Shown here piece after piece: positions 24,945 through 35,761 of a stretch of 64,000 bases of DNA; positions within the stretch are counted from its first letter, which is position 1, and each line of letters opens with the position of its first letter. The DNA comes from Rusavskia elegans (taxonomy: Eukaryota > Ascomycota > Lecanoromycetes > Teloschistales > Teloschistaceae). The notes under the pieces are model-generated. The model worked only from the letters and a program-made list of their open reading frames with translations, was not told the origin of the DNA and did no database searches. Position numbers and translations under genes: made by a program. The stretch covers positions 1 through 64,000 of the forward strand of contig SAUG01000053.1 of the NCBI GenBank assembly GCA_011316305.1, in the 5' to 3' direction.

Positions 24945-25589
24945 GTGGCGAGAGTCATGCCATTGAGGAGAAGGTGCCATGTGAGAGGGATCGACGCTTT
25001 GTTTTTCGTTTTCAATCCTTGAGTCGCCTCTTTAGGCTTCATCTTGTCCGTGCGAGGCAGGATAGATTTATGTAGCTTTTCTTATCTTCTGTTGGGAATG
25101 TGGTGTGTAATATCGAAATATCGTTTCTCAGCATCATCATGCAATTTCAGAAGAAGAAAACTTGAACTTGGAATGCTTGTCGGGTACGGAAAGATAAGTT
25201 TAGGACCGAGGCCACTGCTATGCTCAAAGAAGTAAAATACTTCGATGGCTTTTGTGCAGGGGCTAAGTTGTCCTTTTGCATCTTGTGAAAAAGCAGTAAC
25301 GGACAGTGGCCCGAGTCATAGACTCCCGACTTACTATTAAAGACCTCCTGAATCATCAATTCTGATTTCGAGACAAGATGGAAGTTGTATCAAAGACAAC
25401 AGACATTGCATTCAACATTCATTGACGGATGACACGGGCTTCCACCATATCATGTTGTCATGTTGAGTCACGTCAACAGTGAGTGAGAATTATATCATGA
25501 AAGCTATATAAAGTCCCTTATTTCCTTCTCCACTATCCTCTTCTATGTCTGTCAACTCTTAGACTTCGATATCTCCAAAGTCTTCCAGT
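24945..25589. other. Spacer with promoter of the F-box/LRR-like gene
   Basis: The 3' flank of the secreted-protein gene and the promoter of the next gene. No further coding signal. Confidence 0.5.
25505..25513 (+). promoter_or_regulatory. TATA box of the F-box/LRR-like gene
   Basis: TATATAAAG lies 85 bases before the ATG at 25590, followed by a pyrimidine-rich stretch usual at fungal transcription starts. Confidence 0.6.
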
Positions 25590-27577
25590 ATGCCCACCAC
25601 CATCAACGACCTGAGCAACGAGTTACTTCACCAAATCATTGACGAATTGGACAAACCAGGATGGCCCATAGAGGCGCTGCTCAATGCGGCACTCGTGTGT
25701 CACCGCTTCCACGACCTTGCTCACTCCAACATCTTTCGAGAACTCACACTTCCTCTTCGGACTGGCTTACCCAAATTCACCAAGGCGCTAATTCAGCATT
25801 TGCAGAGCCCTGAGGGGCAGAAGTTAGTACATAGAAATAGAAGATATTGGTAATTACTGCTGACTGATGCAGTATGCGCAACGCTGTGGAGCACATCGTT
25901 GTCACCGCAAGCAGAGCATTGTCTCCCAATGATTTGTATACCAACTTCATGGCTGTGTTGCCACAATTTCCAAAGCTGGAGACAATAACGTAAGTTCGAG
26001 CATCTGGCGCCGTCTTCGAGGAAGTGTGACGCTGAGGGCATTCATAGGATCGTTCCACATTCGACTGCCTCATCCGGCCAGTACAGAACACTTAGGGATA
26101 TCCCCAGTCCCCTCCTTACTTGCATAGACCACCTGTATCCTCGGGTGTCAGTCGGGATCCAGCTCTGCGGAAAACTTTCCGAATGTCAGCAAATCCTTTC
26201 AGACTACTCTAGCTTCCACGGCCTCAACCTGAGAGCCGATACCGCCTGGAACAGTCAACGGCCCGATGATCGAGCAAACGTTGACATCAGTTGCTTGCTG
26301 CGGCAATCTAGCTTAAGAAGCCTAGGTCTGTCTAGTGGGTTCGGATGGCGTTTCACCTCGCCTCAGGGTGTGACCAGCCTGCAAAAGCTGAATTTGAATG
26401 CGCTTAGTCTCAGCAGCGACGAGCATCCGGAACATCAAACCCCGAATCACCAGCTGCTTCTGGGTTCTTTCATCAACCTCGATGCTCTTCGAACACTTCG
26501 TCTCCAGCAGTATTGGGTCATGGCATCCGTCCTCAAGGATCTTGCTGGTACTACGCCTAACCTGGAGAGGATTGTTATCAATATCGATCGTTATGGGGGC
26601 CACTTCGCCTCGTCAACCATGTCGGAGCCGGAGTACAATTCAATGAAGACCTTCTTCTCCATAACAGCCCTTGGCAACATCACGCTCCGAAACATCACTC
26701 ACGAGGTTCCTTGGCTTGAATTCGTTGCCGCTAGTGGACCCAAGCTACGCCAACTATCTTATCACATCGATTACAACGACTGGAATGACATCAAATCCAG
26801 CAGACTGTCGAATCTGAACGGCACGGGACCTCTGAAGTTTAAGATGGAACTTGGTGTCACACCAGATGAGCTTGTCAAACTCAACATGCTCTGCCCCAAT
26901 ATCGTGCGACTGGGCTTCGACCTCCAAGGTGTGAGCGTCGCAGCGGCGGTAAGTCCCTGCTTTCCGTATACTGCACAGCGGCAATCGGCATCCCTTGTCC
27001 TGCCAGGCCAATTAATATTGATGTGAAGTTGGTCGATTAATTTCACGAGGTCGTGCTCGCAAAGGAACAAAATGCTGACTTTGTATAGCGTTACGGTGCT
27101 CTCGACCCGCTACTAGAATTCCACCAACTACGCCACCTCCGTCTAGTCTTCCATCCGGACGCCGAGCCGCCGGCAGAGAATCCTACAGGGAGCCATGAGA
27201 ACACCTCACACGTAGTAATGTCTTTTTCCGGGAGCGATATCATACACCACGAAGCACCCGCGACTCCACCGTACACCTTCTCGTCCGATGAACTAGAGCT
27301 CGTCTCAGGCCCGGATCTCGTAGAGCTGTTCCTCCACCTCCACGACCGAAAGAAAGGGAACTCGTTGGAAACATTGCTGTATCGACATCGCACCAAGAGA
27401 GGCACGGAAGATGTCATGGTTTGGTGGATGGGCGGACGACGCATTTTGCTCAGTTACCGTTACAATGGGGAGCGTTTTGAGGTGCGGGAGATGTACGAGG
27501 GTACGAAGCTTCGGAGCATGTGTAAGCGGGCAGTAGAGCGGGGAACGGTGCTCAGTGATGAGGGTTTTCCGGGCTGA
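25590..27577 (+). CDS. F-box-like protein with leucine-rich repeat-like body
   Basis: Four exons (25590-25822, 25873-25989, 26048-26948, 27089-27577) join in frame to 579 residues. Donors are GTTAGT, GTAAGT and GTAAGT; the last intron has a CTGAC branch point. The N-terminus INDLSNELLHQIIDELD...ALVCHRFHDLAHSNIFREL is an F-box-like helix bundle (residues 3-50), the part that docks on Skp1 in SCF ubiquitin ligases. The body contains irregular Leu-rich repeats, for example LRSLGLSSGF, LQKLNLNALSL, LRTLRLQQYW and LRHLRLVFHP, about 25-30 residues apart, as in substrate-recognition solenoids. The last exon is more divergent. Such genes are numerous and fast-evolving in filamentous ascomycetes. The substrate is unknown. 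Confidence 0.82.
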
Positions 27578-28912
27578 TATTGAGGTCGATTTGGTATGCG
27601 GTGACTAGGCTCGTTGCTTTGAAGGAAGATTGGGTGGAGTGGACGCGCAATCGATACCATGAGTAGATAGCAAGAACGATGTTCAACGGTGCAGTGTCGG
27701 CCCCTGTGATATCTGTCTTGCTTGATTCTTCACTTCCATCATTCATGCTTCGAGGACTTTAGGGAAGTGACTATTCAGTCCTTATCTTTTCTGTTGTTCG
27801 GCCTACGTGTTTTATCCCTCTTTTCGTATCGATGACAAGATTGGGTTGGATAGCGTTGTCACTGGCTGGCATTTCCCAGGCTCGATCTGCCACCATGGGA
27901 CAATTTGAGGCATTCTGGCTGTCCACATGTAAAAGGTATGTATAGTTATAAGTCTAAGCCAGGGGAGCTCCCTTAAGACGTACCCAACTCGGCTCGTTGA
28001 TATCTATCATACATATGCCTTTGCGCTCTTGAGATACTCATTGCAGCTTGAATCATGACGATGATTCGATATTCTACAAGACGCCTTCGAGCCACGATGA
28101 CTAAAACCATTGCCGACGCCAAGCTCCCATCCATGAGGTTTAATATTGGCTAGTGGAGTGGAGCACTTGGGCTGGACGATTCGATACTCGCTGGAGATTT
28201 ATCCAGGACGGTGCTTGTGAGAGGGGGTTCCTTTTAATATCTTCGGTGGTATGGTTTGTTCGCGTATAATAAGTCGGGTACGCGGAGATAGACCATTCCC
28301 CGTAATATTGACCCAGACGCGACATTTAATTGGTTGGTATGAAGATAGCTGGAAAGGACTCTGTCCTGGTTACGACTCAGGTGTTAAACGGGTCGTATTC
28401 TTAGGAGAAGAAGAATATATTTTCTTCCAGGAATAAATTCGTTGACTGAAATACAGCTTGTAGAGAGATATTGTTGATCGCGGTATTACCTCTTGCGAAT
28501 TTCATGTTGGTGATAGGTGCAGTCAAGGACGATTTCAAAGTCTTGCAAGGTGGTCTTGTACTTGGAAGTGTGGCTTGCATATGCAAGGGGTGTTATCATT
28601 TATATCAGAGTACACCTTGCGAGACTACTTCTCTCAGCCAGCCTTATGCTGCAATGTCTGGTTCTCACACGCTTGATGTCTGCTCTACGGAAATCTTCCC
28701 ATCTACACTTCTTTCGGTCCATAGCTACAGTATGTTTCCTGCTTGGAATCTGAGGCATTGGGCATTGCACTTGCAGAACGCCTGCCTTGCGCCCAGTCAA
28801 CTCGAGTGTTTTGGGTATGCACCTGAAATTTTCGACGAATTCGAGCTTTGTCTTGATGAGTATCCATCAAGACTGTACTGGCAGTAAGATGGTCGTCCAG
28901 TCTCACCGAAGG
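27578..28912. other. Gene-free stretch
   Basis: A forward frame of 138 codons at 28471-28887 starts at a non-ATG codon and shows no domain. Composition is ordinary. Nothing was recognised. Confidence 0.45.
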
Positions 28913-29530
28913 TTATGTGCGCGAAACTTCTGGTCCCTTGTCGAGAGTCTCGGAATTGGCTCTCCTGCACGCCTCCTTGACACTGATCGTATTGTGCAAG
29001 ACATCAACAGCGCCAATGGGGTTCGATCCAGCCTCGGACATGAGGAGCATGCCAATGTAATCTGCTTCTTGCTCTCTGCGCCGAAATGCTATCTCGAAGG
29101 CACGGAGTGCATGTCGAAAGAGCGGGCGACGAATGAAACCCAGCATGGTCGCGAACGGTTCCCACATGAGCATGGCTACGGCCAATATTGGCCATAAAGG
29201 CAAAAGCATCAATGTACCGAATTTGATGCCACACTTCTTTTCATTGACATGCTCAGTAATCACACGAGCAATGTCGTGACTCAGGATTGCAGCGATCTCG
29301 TCCTCATTACGGGCCGCAAGGAAGATCCCGCTGTGAACGATAATCCAGCCATTGGGCGATATTGACGGACTTATGACTTTGTAAGTCAGCAGTATTCACC
29401 TAGGGACAAAGACCGACATACTCGGTGCGTTCATGAACCGTATATCCTAAGCGATGACATCTAATCCAGCAGCTTTGGTCAAACGAGCGAAGATTAACTC
29501 GATCCTCTGAATTGAAGTAGAACTGAATGT
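28913..29530 (-). pseudogene. Degenerate M48-type (Oma1-like) metallopeptidase
   Basis: A minus-strand frame carries the M48 layout: NGWIIVHSGIFLAARNEDEI, then AAILSHDIARVI where HExxH is expected, then a hydrophobic segment (LMLLPLWPILAVAMLMW), and finally FRRREQEADYIGMLLM with the third zinc ligand Glu and downstream Asp. The metal site reads HDIAR, so the catalytic Glu and the second His are both lost. Upstream homologous sequence (AGLDVIA, then MNAPSMSVFVP) is interrupted by a stop near 29449 and by a further break or an intron near 29395. There is no usable start codon. An active protease is not expected. Confidence 0.65.
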
Positions 29531-30323
29531 CATGATGCCTCGTTCATATTCATAGCAGGGGTCAAGTGCGCGTGTCTGTTCTTCAATGAACTCAGTCATG
29601 ACGAAGATACCTCGTTAATAACATACCCAACACTCGACCATGGCCGGCATTCCTCGTTCGAAACAACGCCAACCTCTGATGTTTCTAGGCGTTCCCCGGC
29701 CGATTTGTCGTTAACCATTTTGGCAGAAGATCCCTTGATGGCCTGGGTTTTCTTTCCAACCGTTCAGCCTGAGAAGTACCTGCCTCTTGCCTGGTCTGTT
29801 TACTACTCTCAGCGATCGATCAACGAGCGTGACAAGCTCGCTGTAATGCTATGTTCAATAGTCTTGCTGGGGCTTGAACGAGCTGCAAATTGACCCGAAC
29901 CGAAGAGCAAATGTTTGGCATGATTGGCATTGGACTGTCGATCCCGACTCAACACATTCCTGTGACACCCAATATACGGGCGACTGTTTGAAAGCGATAC
30001 AGCAGGCCTCTTGCGGACATCATTGATCCAAACCAGCAAAGAATCCTTCCGTATCCTTGTGAGGTGATCAAACATGTTGGTCGGCCACGCCTCATGCAAG
30101 GGGTGGACGAAATATTTGCCTCACTTCTTCAGGTGGCTGGCCGGTTTCCATAGCATCCAAGACCAAAACCCGCCTGGCTCCTGTGAATGTTTTCAGTTTG
30201 CAATCTACTCAATTCTGCCGTCCTTGGGACCAGAGGATTTTGACCTTGCCAAGGACGAAGAGTAATAGTATCCTTCTAGTTGTAGTAGTATCACTCTCAT
30301 CAAGTTGCATTCATGGTGTAGCT
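29531..30323. other. Stretch with unresolved coding-like fragments
   Basis: An ATG at 29641 in good context (ACCATGGCC) opens a short frame, and a separate frame at 29705-29893 (beginning SLTILAEDPLMAWVFF) looks protein-like but is broken from it. A further frame to 30265 ends LGPEDFDLAKDEE. Together they may be remains of one gene, which I cannot identify. Confidence 0.35.
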
Positions 30324-33010
30324 TCATTGATCTTCGACTCGGGGTCCAGGAGGTTGATCGTCAGCATCAAAGTAGACACTGTCTGTATCCGATCGCACAA
30401 GACTGCGATGTAACTCTGCACCATGGTCTGTTTCCTGCATTAAGTGAGGATGCGAGGTAGTGAGATTATCCCAGGCGCGTTTCAATGCCTCACATGTCTC
30501 ATAATTATCCTCAGCAATGGATAAAGCCTCGAGTCGCGCGTGAAGCATGTTAGCTACGCTCTGGCCCGTGTCCTTTGTTCTCAAGTCTTGTAGGTCAATA
30601 GCAGAAAGATCTGCCAGTGAAAGTGAGCGTAGAGTGTCGACTGAGCCGCCGATGGCAGCGTAGTGTAGTATGTTCCATTGACTGTGACGGACGATGGGAC
30701 AGTCGGCTCCAGCATCTATGAGCTCTCGAACACATTCGTGGCTATTGTTCGCGACCGCTAGCATGACCGAAGCGTTGCCGTCGAGTGTTGGTGAGTTAAC
30801 ATCAGCGCCGCACTGGAGAAGCGCTTTCAGGCTGGACAAATGGCCCCTCCAGGATGCCCAGTGAAGCGGAGTCCAGCTCATGTAATCCATACCATCGATC
30901 TGCGCTCCTAGATTCACAAGACCTAGGATTTGTTCGGAATTATCTTGGTATTCTGCTGCGTAATGAATCGGTGTCATGTGTGTCTGACGAACCACGGCGT
31001 TGACGTCGGCTCCTGCCTGTACAAGCGCCCGGATTGTAGTAATTTTGCCAGTCTGCGCGGCAAGATGGATTGGCTGTGAGTTGAGGTCGTTAGCAATACC
31101 TAGTGATGCACCGTGCTCTAGCAACAAGACGACAGATCTATGGTCACCGCGAGCAGACGCCCATGCTAGAGGTGTATTTCCCGAGCTGTCGGTGGCATTT
31201 ATGTATGCTGTGGTTACTTCAAGCTCGTCAGCCAGGCTTTTGCCAATCATGCCCAAGACAATCTTGTGGAGCGTCGTGAACTGTCGCTCGTCCAGCTCGG
31301 CATCATCATCGAAAATATCTCGCAACAGGGATTCAGACCCTTCATTCAGACAGCCAGAAAGAATGCGGTTCCAAGCAACGTCCACTGGCGTCTCTCGGCT
31401 CGTCGACTCAGCACGAACATCCGCACCGAAGTCCTTGAGGAATTTCACTGTGGGAAGCTGGCCAGCACTGAGTGCATAATGAAGTAGAGTCCAGCCTGTG
31501 TCGCTAGCATCCAAGGGCGACGCACTGCCTTGGATAAACAACTGCTGTAAGCGACGAATGTTGCCACTTTGTACTTGAATAAAGACTTCATCCAAGCCTG
31601 GTCTAATACGTGACATGCGAAGAACTCTTTCGGGTCCGTATGTACCGCTAGAGCAGGATACGAGAGTCACCACACTCTGGACTAGTGACCAAACTGGAAA
31701 GCTATACTGAAAACGGACCGCGGTTCGCTGACGTTGAGCGCAAGCGTGCTCGTTGCAAGGCGGCGTGATGCTGGAAATCCCAGCATAGCCTACGAGCAAC
31801 TGCCCGGTGATTTGCCGTAGGAAGTCCGGTGTCTTGAGCTTTGAAGGACGGTGGCAGTGGCAGCTACAAGGACGTCTGCATTGGCTTCTCTTACGATGAG
31901 CTACTTCGACTGACAGTGTACGTTCTTGCCCTGCCGACAGCTGCTTGACCTGTGAACCTTCATCGATTTTGTCCGCATCTCGGCGCCAATGAGTTTCGGA
32001 CCGTATGGACACAACACCTTGAGGTGAAACGATCTCTTCATCCACCGCTTCATCGGGGTCTTCAAACACCCTTGGACTTTCCTCCGAGTGTCTCCTAGGG
32101 CGCTCTACGTCCGCGGCTAGGACTCCACCACAATTTTCAGACAGGGAGTCATCCGGTCTTCTTCGGCCGCGGAAGGGAGCGAGGCATGTTGAGCTCCGGT
32201 TGCGAGTTGTAGACTGCAAGTCCCGGACAACAGTCCTAAATTTCATATCAACTTCTGCACCGAGCGTTGTGTTCTTGGCTGAGAGTTCTCCACGAAATGC
32301 CTCAAGAGTTCGTAGCTGAAGCTCATGCATTGCTCTGCCTTCCATGGCCAAGTCTTGTAGCTGTGCTAGATTACCTCGGCTCATTGCACTATGAGACAGC
32401 GTCAGCATCAATATCATAATGGCATTGGAGATGACCGTGCTGCAACTCTTTGACCGTGACAGCTGCCCGTAGGGAGGCCGATTTGCCATAACGTGCTGCA
32501 AATGCCGTGAAGTAGGATATTCGGGGAATAAGCCAAGAAAATAAATTTATGGCTCTACCAGATATGCAGATGGGGGGATGGCAATACTCACGCATTGAAG
32601 AGACAGATGCAAGTCCCTAGATGTGATCGTACATCGCGTAGCTCTTGGCGCAATCGGGTGAACTCGGATTGCCACTTGAGCCAGAGGCTCTTACGGATTT
32701 TACTGCTCGACGACAGATCTAGTACGCTGCTTTCGAGGAATTGCTGTGTTTGCTCAATCTTCTGGCGAGCATCCTTGACATACACCCCAAGGGAGAGGTG
32801 ATCGAACATCCCGTTTCGGTTGTCGCTGTGTGTATGTAGAAGCACGCTGAAGCCTTCGGTGCATGAGTGCAGAGCTGATATCTCCGCTTCTAATTGCTTG
32901 AGTTCCTTGGGCGCATGTCGCAGATGATGTAACTTGCTGATTGTAGATGCTAGGGCGTTGCAGGCAGCGATCAAGGTAAGAACACTAGTGGTTACCGATA
33001 GAGGATCCAT
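30324..33010 (-). CDS. STAND-like N-terminal domain and ankyrin-repeat protein
   Basis: Two exons (33010-32592 and 32388-30324) join in frame across a 203-nt intron (GTGAGT donor, CTGAC branch point, CATAG acceptor) to 827 residues. The start MDPLSVTTSVLTLIAACNAL is the usual opening of the fungal STAND/NACHT-associated N-terminal domain and is preferred over an upstream in-frame ATG at 33181. Residues 1-140 are helical and coiled-coil-prone. A Cys/His-rich block (CRRPCSCHCH, about 308-320) and the PCNEHAC motif follow, a pattern I know from other fungal ankyrin proteins. Residues about 430-710 hold seven or eight ankyrin repeats (such as TPLAWASARGDHRSVVLLLEHGA, TPIHYAAEYQ and TPLHWASWRGHLSSLKALLQCGADVN). 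No NACHT P-loop is present between them. A role in non-self recognition or signalling is inferred from architecture only. Confidence 0.85.
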
Positions 33011-33852
33011 GTTGGTGAGCAATGGAATGTTTGACTGGAAAACAGGGGCTAGCTCGCGACCTAGCTGCAATCTCAAAGAACATAAGAGAGAGTCGAGTAA
33101 GGTGAAGGGAAGACTACATCGCATCATGTGACGCGTCAGTCCTGCGAATAAATGACAGATGGCCCCTTTTGACCATTCCATTCAGGCTTGAAGACAAAAA
33201 TAGACATGAAGAATGGGTCGAGGGTGTACGCCATAGAGACGCATACACCCTCCTCGTAGTCCGTTGGGCGACATTGGCTGAGAACTATTGGGGGCGCAAT
33301 TATGCAGCAAGCCACAGTATGTAATGCACTTTGCCTTAGAAGGTGGTACAAAGATATGTGCCGGCTCCATATCTCAAGGGACGCAAGGCTGGCGCTTCGT
33401 GCGAAGGTGTGATCAATGTGCTGCTTATGGCTACGTTGAAGCGATGTCCCAGACCTGGCGCTTGTCTCGGTTTTTCTTGGTATATTATAGCGCGCCAAGC
33501 CTCTCTGCCAAGAGATTAGCGGCGCATGCATCTGGGTGTCATAAGATCCATGTATGTCCATCTGTCAAGTTAATGTACTTGCATCGGCTTGTGTCACTTC
33601 ACTCGGTCAGCCTAACGTCCAGGCTGCGCGCCCATCGAGTACAATCTGTCAATACCGGACCTGAGGATCATTGTCATACAACAGTATGCATTCGAAGCCA
33701 AACGGTATCATTCGATCAGATCTGCTCCCTTCTCGCCTGGCACTAGACCTTAAAGGCTTTTTACTCGTGTGACCGACATTTTCCCAAAGATCTGCCTGTT
33801 CGACTTTACATTCAGGATCATCCGAATATACCCACCAGCATTATCAGCAGAG
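33011..33852. other. Spacer between divergent ankyrin and esterase genes
   Basis: This holds both promoters. Frames on either strand lack domains. Confidence 0.5.
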
Positions 33853-35761
33853 ATGGAACAGAGAAGGAGCACCAAGCGAGCTTACCAGCACCACCATCCT
33901 CAACTCAATGCTATCGATGGAAATCGAGTCACGGTCAATCTGATTCAATTCCGGAGCTTACCCTATGCCAAAACCCCACGAAGATTCGCCCGCTCAGCTA
34001 TACTCCACCAGTTGCCAACGTGTACTGGAGGTCAGTCAACTTCATATGATGCCACGACTTACGGCCCGTGTAGTATCCAGCCTCAGAATAGTATCGCGAC
34101 CGATGTACGATGGAACCAATTGCCCGAACGTCCAACAAGAGAGCAAGATCAGGCCGAGGACTGCCTACGGCTCACGGTGACTTGTCCGATAAACACTCTC
34201 AATCATGCCTCGGGTAAAATACCTGTCATTGTATTTCTCCACGGGGGAGCTTTGATGATAGGTTCAGGTATGTTCCTCTCAAAAGGTCATTCCAAATGCT
34301 CGTCAGCGATAACAAGCGTAACAGGTGATAGACAATACTACGATCCCATCCAATTGTGCACCGATGCGCTCGAGAAGTCGAGGCCAGTCATTTTCGTATC
34401 CATCAACTATCGGCTTGGTGCGCTTGGCTTCCTTCATTGCCCCGAAGCTTCAGATGACCTCCCACCAAATAATGGGTATGTCGCATGTACTGTTTTGCTC
34501 TCCACTCAGCGAAGTTTCACAGGCTTGATTAGTGGTCACAACTCGGCTCTCATAGTGCTTGGGGTGGCTGCTTCGAAGTATTCACTAATTCAGCTGATAT
34601 AGACTTTACGACCAGATTCTGGCATTCGAGTGGATCCAAACCTATATCGCAGGCTTTGGAGGCGACCCCGGCAATGTGACAGCAATAGGACAGTCGGCTG
34701 GCGCTGCTAGCCTTTCGCTGCTTAATGCACGCTTCCGAAGTACCCCATTGTACCAGAAAGCTATCGTATTATCAGGTTCGACCACAGTGCTAGTGACGAT
34801 GACCCCAGAGGAGCATCGAAAAGAATTCTTGTACCAGGCCGAGAGACTCGGGATCAAAGTGCATGGACGTTCGATGAAGGACATTGCGGCTGAGGTCACC
34901 GATGCACCGGTTGATGCCATTCGCAGTCTTGAGTATTGCGGAGCGCCGTGCTCGCCCAGTGAGCTTATTGCTGACTCGGATTGGGCAACAATGAGGCACG
35001 CGCAACATACTACACCGAATTCTTGGCTAGAGTCTCAGATACTATGCTCCTCGACCTATGATGGCTCAATGTCTCATCTTGTGGCCATGGGCCAAGAACG
35101 AGAGCAACTGGCGAAAGTCTTCATCGCCATCTGTCGCGCAAGGCTTAAGGATCCGCAGCAATTGTTGAATATCTATCAGATCTCACAAGACGATATGGAT
35201 GACCTTGCGCTACGAAAGATCTGTCAAGTGGTTACCGACCTGGGCTTCTATGGAGCAGCTGTGAGTAGCCTCCACGGGTCTGCTGCAAGTTCACATACCA
35301 AGAGTTATCATGTGCTCTTCGACATTGGAAATCCGTTTACGAGACTCCTTGAAAAGGGCAGCTTTGCCACACACACTTGGGACATCGTGTCACTCTTGGG
35401 AGCGTATGATAATATGTTACCCGAGGACTGTCGGTATGGTATACGACAATGGCGAGAGGCTGTGTTGGCTTATTGTCACTCTGGAAAACTCCCAGGCGAT
35501 ACCTGGCGGCCAGATTCCCAATATTTGCTTGTCTTTCGAAAAGGTGGATTTGATTCTCTCCATCACGAGCAACTTACGCAAAGTAAACGCGAGAGACTGC
35601 TGCGTTTTGCAGAGCAGGAGGGCGGTGAGTCTGGATATGACCTACTCTGGGAGGATGTAATTCGCTTCTTTCTGAAGACTGGAAATCCCCGTTACTCTCA
35701 TGAGGCCCGGGAGCTCGTTCAGGAGCATGATAAAGATTTTCCCGGAGGCTTGAGCGGCTAA
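33853..35761 (+). CDS. Type-B carboxylesterase/lipase family protein
   Basis: Three exons: 33853-34267, 34325-34475 and 34603-35761, giving 574 residues. The first intron is 57 nt and in frame, so an unspliced reading also looks open; splicing restores the family sequence HGGALMIGSGDRQYYD. The protein has an alpha/beta-hydrolase fold: LIQFRSLPYA at the start, the EDCLRL signature (residue ~100), the oxyanion motif HGG (130-132), SINYRLGALGF, and the nucleophile elbow GQSAG with Ser220. His446 (THTWD) is a candidate catalytic His; the acid residue is not assigned. There is no clear signal peptide, so an intracellular enzyme on small esters is more likely than a secreted lipase. The first ATG in the frame is at 33853. 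Confidence 0.9.

Noticed and set aside
34268..34324. Nineteen residues that read through in the esterase gene
   Set aside because: Treated as an intron: GTATGT donor, CAG acceptor and restored family motif on splicing.
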